Shown here: one piece after another, positions 1-6,901 of the stretch
Layout of the letters: every line of letters begins with the position of its first letter
Position numbering within the stretch: position 1 is the stretch's first letter
Source of the DNA: CAYNST01 sp964399955
GTDB lineage: Bacteria; Pseudomonadota; Gammaproteobacteria; Pseudomonadales; Cellvibrionaceae
Length of the DNA stretch: 7,227 nt
Reading direction: 5' to 3'
Assembly (NCBI GenBank): GCA_964399955.1
Contig: CAYNST010000147.1
Location: 1 to 7,227, forward strand
The notes under the pieces: generated by a model
What the model saw: the letters and a program-made list of their open reading frames with translations, nothing else
Told to the model about the DNA's origin: nothing
The model's database searches: none
Position numbers and translations under genes: made by a program

Positions 1-251
1 GACTCACTGATCTTAAACGGAATTTACAACAAATATTCTTAGCGCAATGCGTAAGACCCTTAGCATGCAAAACGCTGCAACTGCGACAGTTTGCGCAGCC
101 GCGCCAAGCCGCCCGTTATCCGGGCGGCAGCTGATTACTTCCAGCACTGGGGTCGGGCCTCTTGGCAGTACCAGAAAACCTCAAACCGGCCAACAGCAAG
201 CACAGCTCCCAAGACAAGTGCGGACGTCCGTGGCCACAAACATCGGGCTGG
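1..251. other. Left flank without a recognisable gene
   Basis: I see no supported gene here. On the plus strand a frame runs open from the window edge to a TGA at about 132-134, but its translation (starting LTDLKRNLQQ) matches nothing I know. A second open frame from about position 47 runs into the oxidoreductase gene on the opposite strand and looks accidental. The stretch is probably the 3' flank of the oxidoreductase gene, and it holds one strong inverted repeat at 108-128. A short C-terminal piece of a gene lying to the left cannot be excluded, because the window cuts it off. Confidence 0.5.
108..128. repeat. GC-rich hairpin downstream of the oxidoreductase gene
   Basis: GCCGCCCG (108-115) and CGGGCGGC (121-128) form a perfect 8-base-pair stem around the loop TTATC. 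It lies about 125 bases beyond the stop of the minus-strand oxidoreductase gene, so it could help end or stabilise that transcript. Neither strand has a T-run after the stem, so it is not a canonical intrinsic terminator. Confidence 0.45.
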
Positions 252-1496
252 TTAGCCCGCCATGGTCCCATCCGGCTTCAACTGCACCACCCGATCTTCC
301 GCCGCTGCTTTATAGATAGCCTCTATCAGGCGAATATCGCGCAAGCCCATCTCCCCTGAGGTCTTTATCTCGCTGCCGTTGCGAATAGCGTCGGCCAGGT
401 GGTCAAGCTGGGCCGCAAACTGGACTTGTGGGTCGCCGGGCTTTTGTGTCTCACGCTTGCCTTTCTCCAGCACCATGGTCTGCCCGCTGTAGCTGGTGGC
501 CGGGTCCATCACCAGCCGCCCTTCTGTGCCATTGACCATGACCCGGTTGATGCCGTGGGAATCGTAGGAACTGAATATTTGTGCTATCGCGCCGGAGGGG
601 AATTTCAGGGTTGCGCCCACGTGCGCAAATATCTCGGCAAAACGCGGATCGCCCTCGGGTTGAAACGTTCGGGCACTGATGGCGGAGGGCATTTCGCCAC
701 TCAGATAAAGCGCGGCCTGCAGCCCGTAGATGCCCAGATCCTCCAACGGCCCGCCCCCGGCCAGGGCGCGGTTGACCCGCCAGTTTTTGTCCGGCGTGGT
801 GGGCCCCATGCGGTATTCCTGGTTGGTGCGAATCAGGCGGACCTGGCCAATGGCATTGCTGCCTGTCAGTTCCATAGCGCGCAGATTGAAGGGTTCGAAG
901 TGGCTCCGATAGGCAATCATCAACTTGCGGTCGGCGCGCCTGGCGGCACGAATCATGCGCTGACACTCCTCACTGTTAAGTGCCATGGGCTTTTCACACA
1001 ACACGTGCTTGCCCGCCGCAAAGGCCTTTTCCGCCCATTCGGCATGCAGTGCGCTGGGAAGCACGATATACACCGCATCCACCCGATCATCCTCGGCAAT
1101 CCTGTCGAAGTTGTCGTAGCTGTAGCGCGCGTCCTCGGCAACACCGTAGGCGTCGGCCACCTTGTTCAGTTTGTCGCTATTGCCGGACACCAGCGCCGCC
1201 AGATGCGCGCCCTCCGCGTCCTTGAAGCGCGGCAGCATCTGCTTGAGTGCATAGCCACCCAGGCCCACCACCGCAAAACCTACACTGTCCTTGCGTTTGG
1301 CGCCAGCGGGCTTTTTGGGCAGCTTCACTCCGTCCGGCATGGGCTGGCCCTCGGCCCGGACCGGCCCGGGGGACGCCTGCGGCTGCGGCTTGTTGGCACC
1401 CGCCTCCTGTGCGTGCGCGCCCACCCAAGGTGCGGCCAGCGCGGCGCTGGACAGTTGAAGAAAGGTTCGGCGGGAGGTTTGGGGTTGTTTCGGCAT
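252..1496 (-). CDS. Tat-exported Gfo/Idh/MocA family oxidoreductase (glucose-fructose oxidoreductase-like)
   Basis: Seen: the protein (414 aa) opens with a twin-arginine signal, SRRTFLQ at residues 8-14, then a short hydrophobic stretch ending AHA|Q near residue 29. A Pro/Lys-rich linker follows to about residue 70. The Rossmann fold starts at VGFAVVGLGGYA, the family motif CEKP lies near 167-170, and GGGPLEDLGIYGL lies near 247-259. Family knowledge: these are NAD(P)-dependent sugar or cyclitol oxidoreductases. The Lys of EKP and the Tyr of the GIYG segment match the conserved catalytic positions of glucose-fructose oxidoreductase, a periplasmic enzyme with tightly bound NADP. Inferred: a periplasmic sugar oxidoreductase of unknown substrate. 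Start choice: an in-frame TGA lies 9 bases upstream of the first ATG (1499), so only ATG 1499 or 1496 is possible; GAGGA is 6 bases from 1496 but only 3 from 1499. A TATAAA at 1539-1534 could be the -10, without a clear -35. The gene appears monocistronic. Confidence 0.93.
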   Translation of the reverse strand: MPKQPQTSRRTFLQLSSAALAAPWVGAHAQEAGANKPQPQASPGPVRAEGQPMPDGVKLPKKPAGAKRKDSVGFAVVGLGGYALKQMLPRFKDAEGAHLAALVSGNSDKLNKVADAYGVAEDARYSYDNFDRIAEDDRVDAVYIVLPSALHAEWAEKAFAAGKHVLCEKPMALNSEECQRMIRAARRADRKLMIAYRSHFEPFNLRAMELTGSNAIGQVRLIRTNQEYRMGPTTPDKNWRVNRALAGGGPLEDLGIYGLQAALYLSGEMPSAISARTFQPEGDPRFAEIFAHVGATLKFPSGAIAQIFSSYDSHGINRVMVNGTEGRLVMDPATSYSGQTMVLEKGKRETQKPGDPQVQFAAQLDHLADAIRNGSEIKTSGEMGLRDIRLIEAIYKAAAEDRVVQLKPDGTMAG

Positions 1497-1575
1497 CATG
1501 ATTCCTCAATATGCAGGGGGATTGGCAGGATGTTTTATACTCACCCCGGCGCGAGATGGCCTTATCCCCCTCCCC

Positions 1576-1600
1576 TGACGCCCATCGGCAGGTGGCGTCA
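1576..1600 (-). terminator. Hairpin overlapping the dioxygenase stop codon
   Basis: TGACGCC (1576-1582) and GGCGTCA (1594-1600) form a perfect 7-base-pair stem with an 11-base loop. Read on the minus strand, the stem begins with the TGA stop of the dioxygenase gene and is followed by a G-rich run rather than a T-run. It could mark the transcript end before the downstream oxidoreductase gene, but it is a weak terminator candidate. Confidence 0.25.
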
Positions 1601-2428
1601 CGCACTCGCTTTTGCGTTGGCCTGCCCCATACCAAATCCATAAGAAGCCATGGTCACCTTCATTACCTGGTCAATAAATAGCGCGCGCCCGCTATCCTCT
1701 TTTGCCGCCCCGGCAGTTACCATAAGTGGCAATAGATGGTCTTCCCGCGGATGAGCCCTGCGTGCCATTGGGGCCGCCTCCCAATGCACCAGCATGTCGT
1801 TTCGCTCACCCGCACTTTTCTGCGCAATGGCAGCATTGAGATACGCTTCAAACGCTTCCGCCACCGGCCTGGCTTCATCCCGTCCGAATCCTGCCATATT
1901 GTGGTAGGTCAGGCCGCTGCCCATAATCAGCACGCCCTCATCGCGCAGCGGCGCTAGCGCCTCGCCAACCCGGATATGCTCTGCGGGGTCCAGGTTTGAC
2001 TTGAGTGACAGCATCACAACGGGAATATCCGCCTCTGGATACATCAGCCCAAGCGGCACAAAAACCCCGTGATCAAAGCCCCGTGACGCGTCCTCCCTTA
2101 CCTCAATGCCCGCAGACGAGAGCAGGCCTTGTACCCGCGCGGCCAACTCCGGCGAGCCAGGCGCCGGGTACTTAACCCGGTAAGTGTGCGCAGGAAAACC
2201 ATGGTAGTCATATTCCATGGCGGGCTGCCGGGCCGTTGAGACGGTGAAGTCAGGCGCCTCCCAATGCCCCGAGACCGCAAGTATTGCCTTTGGCCTGAAT
2301 GGCAGGCAGTCAGGCAATGCCGCAAACTCGCGGGCGGTACGGGCAAACATCTGTCTCATCTCCTCCACATACGGCCATGGCCCACCACCATGGGAGAGGA
2401 AAAACACCGGTAATCTGGATGAACTCAT
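1598..2428 (-). CDS. ygiD: DODA/YgiD-type extradiol aromatic ring-opening dioxygenase
   Basis: Seen: 276 aa, no signal peptide, so cytoplasmic. The class III (LigB-type) signature is present: LPVFFLSHGGGP with His13, VSGHWE with His55, FDHGVFVPL with His120, GSGLTYHN with His176, and PREDHLLPL with His231. The length is close to the roughly 260-270 aa usual for this family. Family knowledge: members use a non-haem metal bound by conserved histidines to cleave catechol rings with oxygen. Plant DODA and E. coli YgiD act on L-DOPA to give a betalamic-acid precursor, but the natural bacterial substrate is unclear. Start choice: an ATG 15 codons upstream opens the frame, but ATG 2428 has a strong AGGAGG 5 bases before it and begins directly at the conserved N-terminus (MSSSRLPVFF). 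Neighbours: yceI lies upstream on the same strand after 133 bases, so co-transcription is possible. The enzyme class is firm; the substrate and the gene symbol are tentative. Confidence 0.92.
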   Translation of the reverse strand: MSSSRLPVFFLSHGGGPWPYVEEMRQMFARTAREFAALPDCLPFRPKAILAVSGHWEAPDFTVSTARQPAMEYDYHGFPAHTYRVKYPAPGSPELAARVQGLLSSAGIEVREDASRGFDHGVFVPLGLMYPEADIPVVMLSLKSNLDPAEHIRVGEALAPLRDEGVLIMGSGLTYHNMAGFGRDEARPVAEAFEAYLNAAIAQKSAGERNDMLVHWEAAPMARRAHPREDHLLPLMVTAGAAKEDSGRALFIDQVMKVTMASYGFGMGQANAKASA

Positions 2429-2561
2429 AGTGCCTCCTGGTATGAGGTAGACTTCAGCAATGGATAAGGGCACCGTGCCCCGATGACGCCAGGCGCGCAG
2501 CGCAGGGTCCCAACCTCACCGGCTGCAGATGCCTGCTGCAGGCCGCCCATCCGCCCGCTTT

Positions 2562-3152
2562 TTAGTTTTTGGACGGCTCTTCGGCCAGCGCCTCAAATGC
2601 GATCTCGATGCGAACTTCATCGCTGACGGCGGGAGTAAACTTGCCAGCATCAAAGTCGGACCGCTTGATGACGGTGTAGGCGTTGGCGCCAATGGCGTCC
2701 TTCTTCTCCATCGGATGCGGCATGGCCTCAAATGACGTAACCGTTAATGCTACCGGCCGGCTAACCCCCTTGATGGTGAGCACCCCGTCAATTGTGGAGG
2801 GCTTGTCGCCGTCGAACGTCACTTTGGTTGACTTGAAAGTAGCCTGCGGGAACTTGGCCGTATCCAGGAAATCCGCCGCCTGAATATGCTCGTCAAACAG
2901 AGCTGAGCCGGTGTTTACGGATGTCATGTCGATAGTCACATCAACCGAGGCTGTCTTAGCCTCCTGGTCAAGCACCACCTTGGCGCTGGTATTGTTGAAG
3001 CGCGACACCTGAGTTGATAAACCCAAATGGTTGTAGGAGAACCGGGGGAAGGTGTGCTCAGGGTCCGATGTATAGGTGACCGGTGCTGCGAATGCCGTTG
3101 AGGTAAAACCAGCCAAGCCAAGCGCAAAAACCAGATTCTTCAAGTTTTTCAT
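2562..3152 (-). CDS. yceI: Periplasmic YceI family lipocalin-like protein
   Basis: Seen: 196 aa with a Sec signal peptide (MKNLKN, then a hydrophobic core ending TAFA|AP at about residue 22). The mature part has YceI hallmarks: SDPEHTFPRFSYNHLGLS near 29-46, FLDTAKFPQATFKS near 95-108, LTIKGVSRPVALTV near 125-138, and a late IKRSDFDAGKFTPAVSDEV near 162-180. Family knowledge: YceI proteins form a small beta-barrel that binds polyisoprenoid chains in characterised members, and some are induced by base or stress; the physiological role is mostly unknown. Start choice: the frame stays open another 54 codons upstream, but that extension runs into the divergent promoter region and would bury the signal peptide. 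ATG 3152 has AAGGA 7 bases before it. Neighbours: it is divergent from the LysR-type regulator gene and 133 bases upstream of the dioxygenase gene on the same strand, so it is a likely regulatory target. Confidence 0.93.
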   Translation of the reverse strand: MKNLKNLVFALGLAGFTSTAFAAPVTYTSDPEHTFPRFSYNHLGLSTQVSRFNNTSAKVVLDQEAKTASVDVTIDMTSVNTGSALFDEHIQAADFLDTAKFPQATFKSTKVTFDGDKPSTIDGVLTIKGVSRPVALTVTSFEAMPHPMEKKDAIGANAYTVIKRSDFDAGKFTPAVSDEVRIEIAFEALAEEPSKN

Positions 3153-3293
3153 GGGAGTGTCCTTCAAGTTGAATAATGGGGCACGCCGGACAGACGCATG
3201 TGTGTATCCGGCACTTGACTCACTATAAGCGGCTGTCGCATTTTGCACTATATGGTAAAATTGGGAATCACTGTGCAGCCTAATGGACAATGT
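3153..3293. promoter_or_regulatory. Divergent control region between yceI and the LysR-type gene
   Basis: This 141-base spacer must carry promoters for both genes. CACTATA occurs twice in direct orientation (3221-3227 and 3246-3252); read on the minus strand each gives TATAGT, a fair -10 for yceI, though neither has a good -35. TGCAC (3244-3248) and GTGCA (3273-3277) form an inverted pair 24 bases apart that could be part of an operator. TAAAAT at 3256-3261 is a possible -10 for the regulator gene. That LysR-type regulators bind such divergent spacers is family knowledge; the exact sites are inferred. Confidence 0.45.
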
Positions 3294-4169
3294 ATGGATA
3301 TGGACGGCATTCACGTGTTCGTCAAAGTAGTTGAGGCCGGCAGCTTTTCCGCAGCGGCCCGGCTGATGAAGATGCCAAAGACCACGGTCAGCGCCAAGGT
3401 TTCCGCACTGGAAAAGCGCTTGGGGGTAAACCTACTGCACCGGACCACCCGCAGGCTGAATGTGACTGAGGCAGGTGAGCGCTACTACCAACACTGTGCA
3501 AAGGCAGTCCACGAGATTGAACTGGCTGAGTCTGCATTGCTCTCGGTTAAAGGCAAGCCGAGCGGCTTGTTGAAAGTAGCGGCTCCGATGGATGTGGGGC
3601 ACACACTGCTGCCGCGTATAGCTGCAAGCTTCCTTGATAAATATCCGGGCACCCAAATAGAAATGCGCCTTTCCAACCGGGTTATTGACCTGGTTGCAGA
3701 GGGTGTTGATGTGGCGATCCGCGCCGGCAGCCTCAAAGACTCCTCAATGATTGCAAAGCGTTTTTTTGACCTATCCATGCAACTTTGGGCGTCACCGCTC
3801 TACCTGAAAACCTTTGGCTCGCCCCGTCACCCACAGGATCTCGCCGGGCACCGCTTGGTGCCTTTCGCGGCAATGAAATTCATCAACTTAACCAACGGCA
3901 AAGCCGAAGTTGAGGTCAATATGGACGGCCGGGTTATGACGGACGACCTGGAGGCCGTTATGGCGTTGCTGATTGCAAACGCAGGGATAGGACTGCTCCC
4001 CACCTTTCTAGCGGAATCTGCGGCTGGTTCGGGCAAACTGGCCCCCGTGCTCCCGGATTGGAAGTTGAAGACATCCAACGGCTACTCGTTCGTCTACCCC
4101 GGCCAGAAATACCCTTCACCAAAGGTGAAAGCGTTCATCGAAACAGCGCTCCTGCTGCTTGGCGATTAA
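3294..4169 (+). CDS. LysR-type transcriptional regulator (CrgA-like)
   Basis: Seen: 291 aa, the normal size for this family. An N-terminal winged helix-turn-helix spans about residues 3-62: MDGIHVFVKVVEAGSFSAAA, then MPKTTVSAKVSALEKRLGVNL with LLHRTTRRLNVTEAG. The effector domain covers about 90-288, with DLVAEGVDVAIRAG near 132-144 and an IGLLP segment near 232-236. Family knowledge: these are cytoplasmic tetrameric regulators that usually control a divergent neighbour and themselves, responding to a small ligand. Inferred: it controls yceI and perhaps the dioxygenase gene; the ligand is unknown. Start choice: the frame is open back to about 3243, but family alignment begins at MDMDGIHVFV. 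Met 3294 and Met 3300 are both possible and neither has a clear ribosome binding site. The gene ends 121 bases from the convergent CBS-protein gene. Confidence 0.93.
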   Translation: MDMDGIHVFVKVVEAGSFSAAARLMKMPKTTVSAKVSALEKRLGVNLLHRTTRRLNVTEAGERYYQHCAKAVHEIELAESALLSVKGKPSGLLKVAAPMDVGHTLLPRIAASFLDKYPGTQIEMRLSNRVIDLVAEGVDVAIRAGSLKDSSMIAKRFFDLSMQLWASPLYLKTFGSPRHPQDLAGHRLVPFAAMKFINLTNGKAEVEVNMDGRVMTDDLEAVMALLIANAGIGLLPTFLAESAAGSGKLAPVLPDWKLKTSNGYSFVYPGQKYPSPKVKAFIETALLLLGD

Positions 4170-4187
4170 CACCCAGACGTATGTGCG

Positions 4188-4250
4188 GCACGAACTCTTT
4201 CGTGTACCGTTCTCGTTTGGTCATCAAGCAGCCTCCAGATCAGATGACCA
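4188..4250. terminator. Two hairpins between convergent genes
   Basis: The spacer between the convergent regulator and CBS-protein genes holds CACGAA/TTCGTG (4189-4194 and 4199-4204, loop CTCT) 19 bases after the regulator stop. It also holds TGGTCATC/GATGACCA (4218-4225 and 4243-4250), a perfect 8-base-pair inverted repeat with a 17-base loop. Their position between two converging stops fits transcript ends in both directions. No T-run follows either stem, so they are not standard intrinsic terminators. Confidence 0.3.
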
Positions 4251-4290
4251 CCTCGCTGGGCTGGATGTGTCGACCGGGCATTTTTGCAGA

Positions 4291-5349
4291 TCAAGCTTTG
4301 TCCAATTCGCTCTTTCTCAGACTGACAGCTTCTTTTTTAACCGCCTTTACCTGGTGCTCCCACCGACGCTTGGCGAACCGGCGCATATTCGGAATGTCGT
4401 CTGTTTCATCCATGATCGGCTGCCCGATGATGGTCTCCATAATATCTTCCAGAGTCACCAACCCCCTCCAGCTACCAAACTCGTCGTAGACCAGGCTCAT
4501 GTGCTGGCGTTCGCTCAACATCTGGCTCATCAGGCTTTCAATGTTGGTTGATTCATTGACTACCTTCAGCGGCTTCATGATGGATGAGACAGGTGCGGTA
4601 TCGTCTTCGGCCCCCAGCAGTTCATAGCGGAATACGAGCCCTAAGGGCGACTCATCCGCCACCACAGGATAGCGGGAAAACTGGCTTTCCAAGACGCGCT
4701 CCCTCATGGCGCTGATGGTGTCTGTTGGCGCGGCAGACTCGCATACAGTTCTGGGAGTCATTATTTCCCGCACCTTAATCTCATGCAAATCAAGGATATT
4801 ATTGATGACTCTGTGCTCATCGTCGTCCAGCTCATCAAGTTCGCGGCCGAGCATAGTCAAAGCTTTGATCTCTTGCCGAATATCATGGCCCTGCTCTTTG
4901 CCACTGAAAAGCCGCATGATCATATCGGACAACAGGATGAAGGGTTTCAGAATCCAGATCATTGCGCTTAATAGCGAAGGGAGCACCGGCGCTATTGCAC
5001 GCCAATAGCGCGCACCAATTGATTTGGGCAAAATCTCTGACAGCACCAGTATAAGTACTGTCATCACAGCGGACGCCAAGCCCAGGTAGCCGTCTCCGAA
5101 TACCACGGTGACCTGCGCACCCACACCGGTTGCGCCCACTGTGTGAGCAACCGTGTTGAGGGTCAGGATGGCCGCCAGTGGTTGATCCACCTTGTCTTTT
5201 AGAACCTTGAGGCGCTCGTAAAGCTGGGGGCGAGTCGCCTTTTGGCTGGCAATGAAGCTGGGCGTGACGGACAGCAAGGCAGCTTCGAGGATGGAACAGA
5301 TAAAGGAGACAAATATTGACAGGGCGGCAAACGCAATCAGCAGAGTCAT
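4291..5349 (-). CDS. DUF21/CBS-pair membrane protein of the CNNM/CorC/HlyC type
   Basis: Seen: 352 aa. A DUF21 (CNNM transmembrane) domain covers about residues 1-150, with hydrophobic segments near 3-28, 60-83, 90-110 and 118-146. Landmarks are ICSILEAALLSVTPS near 17-31, LTLNTVAHTVGA near 62-73 and SEILPKSIGARYW near 104-116. A CBS pair follows: REIMTPR at 194-200 begins the first, SSIMKPLKVV at 255-264 the second, ending GLVTLEDIMETIIGQPIMDE near 296-314. Family knowledge: these inner-membrane proteins are linked to magnesium or cobalt export and resistance, with the CBS pair sensing nucleotide. Odd: the C-terminal CorC/HlyC (transporter-associated) domain of many relatives is absent, leaving a short basic tail rich in Lys and Arg. 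Start choice: an in-frame TAG lies 12 bases upstream of ATG 5349, so no earlier start is available, although the ribosome binding site is poor. Hemolysin is the older name for this family; no toxin activity is implied. Confidence 0.92.
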   Translation of the reverse strand: MTLLIAFAALSIFVSFICSILEAALLSVTPSFIASQKATRPQLYERLKVLKDKVDQPLAAILTLNTVAHTVGATGVGAQVTVVFGDGYLGLASAVMTVLILVLSEILPKSIGARYWRAIAPVLPSLLSAMIWILKPFILLSDMIMRLFSGKEQGHDIRQEIKALTMLGRELDELDDDEHRVINNILDLHEIKVREIMTPRTVCESAAPTDTISAMRERVLESQFSRYPVVADESPLGLVFRYELLGAEDDTAPVSSIMKPLKVVNESTNIESLMSQMLSERQHMSLVYDEFGSWRGLVTLEDIMETIIGQPIMDETDDIPNMRRFAKRRWEHQVKAVKKEAVSLRKSELDKA

Positions 5350-5474
5350 TAAGGACTGCTAGGGTTGTTGATGGACCGCCAGTTTAAACGAGATTGCGAT
5401 CACTTACTACTCGACTTTCCCCAGTTGCAAAGCAGGGTCACCAGGACCCAGGCAGGCTCTAAGCGCAAGGAGGC

Positions 5475-5496
5475 GCAGAGTTCCGAGGAACTCTGC
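5475..5496. repeat. Perfect palindromic hairpin in the divergent spacer
   Basis: GCAGAGTTCC (5475-5484) and GGAACTCTGC (5487-5496) are exact reverse complements separated by only GA, a 10-base-pair arm. GGCTCT (5455-5460) and AGAGCC (5497-5502) could extend the structure outside a 14-base bulge. An A-run with TTTT follows at 5507-5518. For a plus-strand terminator the run is A rather than T; on the minus strand the T-run lies before the stem, so it is not a terminator on either strand. It could be an operator, a mobile-repeat remnant or a leader structure of the CBS-protein transcript. Confidence 0.6.
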
Positions 5497-5516
5497 AGAG
5501 CCGGGCAAAAAAAATT

Positions 5517-6012
5517 TTGGTCAACCAAAGCCTCTGTCTTTCTGATAAACTTTCGCGCCAAAACGCTATCACCATCATTACCCGGGGATTGGTAATTCCT
5601 TTGGTATTCGCAATGGCCGTTGCCATCGAAGACGCCTGTGGATGGGTGAATTGGCTGCTGGCTGTCAACCGTCACGAAGCGGACGCCCCGGCGTGGATCA
5701 GAGATCTGCCGGGTGTGGGAAACTGGTTAGCCAAACGCTGGAACCTGGCCTTGTGCAAACCCATTGCTTTGGATGAGTTGCCGGACTTATCCAGCGAACA
5801 AAGATTGGGCAGCTTATCCCGCTGGGGTGCTGGCCTGTAGCAATGGTGCGATGAATCTGGTTTTAGCCATACTGTTTATGTTAATAACGCTCTTTTTTCT
5901 GCTCAAAGACGGTACCCGGCTGATTCAACCCTTGGCTATCGTCGGCGAGCGCATACTTCCGGCGCAGCCAATGAAACACTGGCAAAAATGCCTGACAGGG
6001 TTGGCACTATGA
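5517..6012 (+). pseudogene. Decayed fragment of an AI-2E family (PerM-like) transporter gene
   Basis: Seen: two overlapping frames together read like the first third to half of an AI-2E family membrane transporter. Frame one (5517-5840, from a TTG) has SRQNAITIITRGLVIPLVFA, then APAWIRDLPGVGNWLAKRWN and LGSLSRWGAGL, and stops at TAG 5838. The family pattern resumes one base out of phase with SNGAMNLVLAILFMLITLFF, LLKDGTRLIQ and GERILP, ending at TGA 6010-6012. One extra base (or two missing) near 5838 accounts for the shift. Family knowledge: intact members are about 350 aa with about eight membrane segments, and the P-W-x-x-x-L-P-x-x-G and L-F-F-L-L-x-D-G segments are typical. The N-terminal membrane segments and the whole C-terminal half are absent, so a single sequencing error cannot explain it. 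Start and end are only the limits of the open frames; family likeness begins near 5541 and fades by about 5975. Residual translation of a short membrane peptide is possible. Confidence 0.75.
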
Positions 6013-6100
6013 CTGCACAACTCACAATCCGAAGGTCTTTTATGACAAACCGATTGAACTTACAGCCTCGTGGAAACAGCCTGGGCAGGGGTAAATTTTG

Positions 6101-6901
6101 ATGGATTCGTTGCATGCCATTGTATTGGGTATACTGCAGGGGATTACTGAATTTCTGCCTATCTCCAGCTCCGCTCACCTTATTTTAGTGCCGCAGTTAA
6201 CTGGCTGGCCAGATCAAGGGCAGGCCTTTGACCTGGCCGTGCACGTTGGTACCTTGCTTGCTGTGGTAATTTACTTCAGACGCGATGTGACAGAGCTGGC
6301 AATTGACGGCAGTAAATCTTTGGTTTACAGAAAGACGATAGGTAAAAGCCGCCTGGCCTGGGCGGTCCTGCTGGGCACTATTCCAACCGGGCTTGCCGGT
6401 TTGGCTTTGATGGAAGCGGCGGATTCAGTACTGCGCCGGCCTGAAGTTTACTGTGCAACAACCCTGTTTTTTGGCCTGCTCTTGGGCTTTGCCGACCGAA
6501 CGGCCCGTAAAACGCGAGCTATTGAAGATATTGGCTGGAAAGACGTTCTTGTAGTCGGACTGTCGCAAGCATTGGCATTGGTGCCGGGCACCTCTCGCTC
6601 GGGCGTTACCATAACCGCCGGCCTATTGCTGGGGTTGACTCGAGAGGCGGCATCGCGGTTTTCGTTTCTGCTGGCAATACCCATTATTACGCTGGCATCC
6701 GCCGCGAAGTTCGTAGAGGTTTCCCAGGCGCAGTACCCCGTGGATTGGGGCGCGTTTCTGATAGGAGGTGTCACATCCTTCATCACCGCAATTCTTGCCA
6801 TTCATTATTTCCTTAAGTGGCTCAACAGATTTGGCATGATGCCCTATGTGATTTACCGAATTGCTCTGGCACTGATTATCTACCTGGTTTTGATTTATTA
6901 A
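6101..6901 (+). CDS. uppP: Undecaprenyl-diphosphatase UppP (BacA)
   Basis: Seen: 266 aa, highly hydrophobic with about eight membrane segments, the family's normal length. Diagnostic motifs are GITEFLPISSSAHL at 14-27, with Glu17, the Ser run and His26; FDLAVHVGT with His48; and LVPGTSRSGVTITAG at 160-174, with Arg166. Role: this inner-membrane enzyme removes a phosphate from undecaprenyl diphosphate, recycling the lipid carrier used for peptidoglycan and other envelope polymers; extra copies confer bacitracin resistance. Start choice: an in-frame TAA at 6092-6094 limits the start to TTG 6098 or ATG 6101. ATG gives the usual family N-terminus (MDSLHAIVLG), and AGGGG lies 9 bases before it. 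Neighbours: an AI-2E transporter relic precedes it on the same strand and a strong hairpin follows its stop, so it is probably transcribed alone from a promoter in or near the relic. Confidence 0.96.
   Translation: MDSLHAIVLGILQGITEFLPISSSAHLILVPQLTGWPDQGQAFDLAVHVGTLLAVVIYFRRDVTELAIDGSKSLVYRKTIGKSRLAWAVLLGTIPTGLAGLALMEAADSVLRRPEVYCATTLFFGLLLGFADRTARKTRAIEDIGWKDVLVVGLSQALALVPGTSRSGVTITAGLLLGLTREAASRFSFLLAIPIITLASAAKFVEVSQAQYPVDWGAFLIGGVTSFITAILAIHYFLKWLNRFGMMPYVIYRIALALIIYLVLIY

Noticed and set aside
451..966. Minus-strand frame of 171 codons inside the oxidoreductase gene
   Set aside because: It lies wholly within a well-supported gene in another frame and shows no family features.
399..1643. 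Plus-strand open frame of 414 codons opposite the oxidoreductase gene
   Set aside because: It is antisense to a gene with clear family motifs, its translation resembles no family, and long antisense frames are common opposite GC-rich coding sequence.
2429..2561. Spacer between yceI and the dioxygenase gene, with short GC-rich inverted repeats such as GGGCAC/GTGCCC and paired CTGCAG sites
   Set aside because: The stems have almost no loop and no T-run, so neither a terminator nor a separate promoter can be claimed.
3217..3227. GACTCACTATA, identical to 11 bases of the T7 phage promoter core
   Set aside because: The upstream TAATAC and the downstream GGG of a T7 promoter are missing and no phage gene is present, so the match is probably chance within the yceI control region.
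5365..5595. Plus-strand open frame of 76 codons before the transporter relic
   Set aside because: It crosses the palindrome and overlaps the relic in another frame, with no membrane pattern or recognisable motif.
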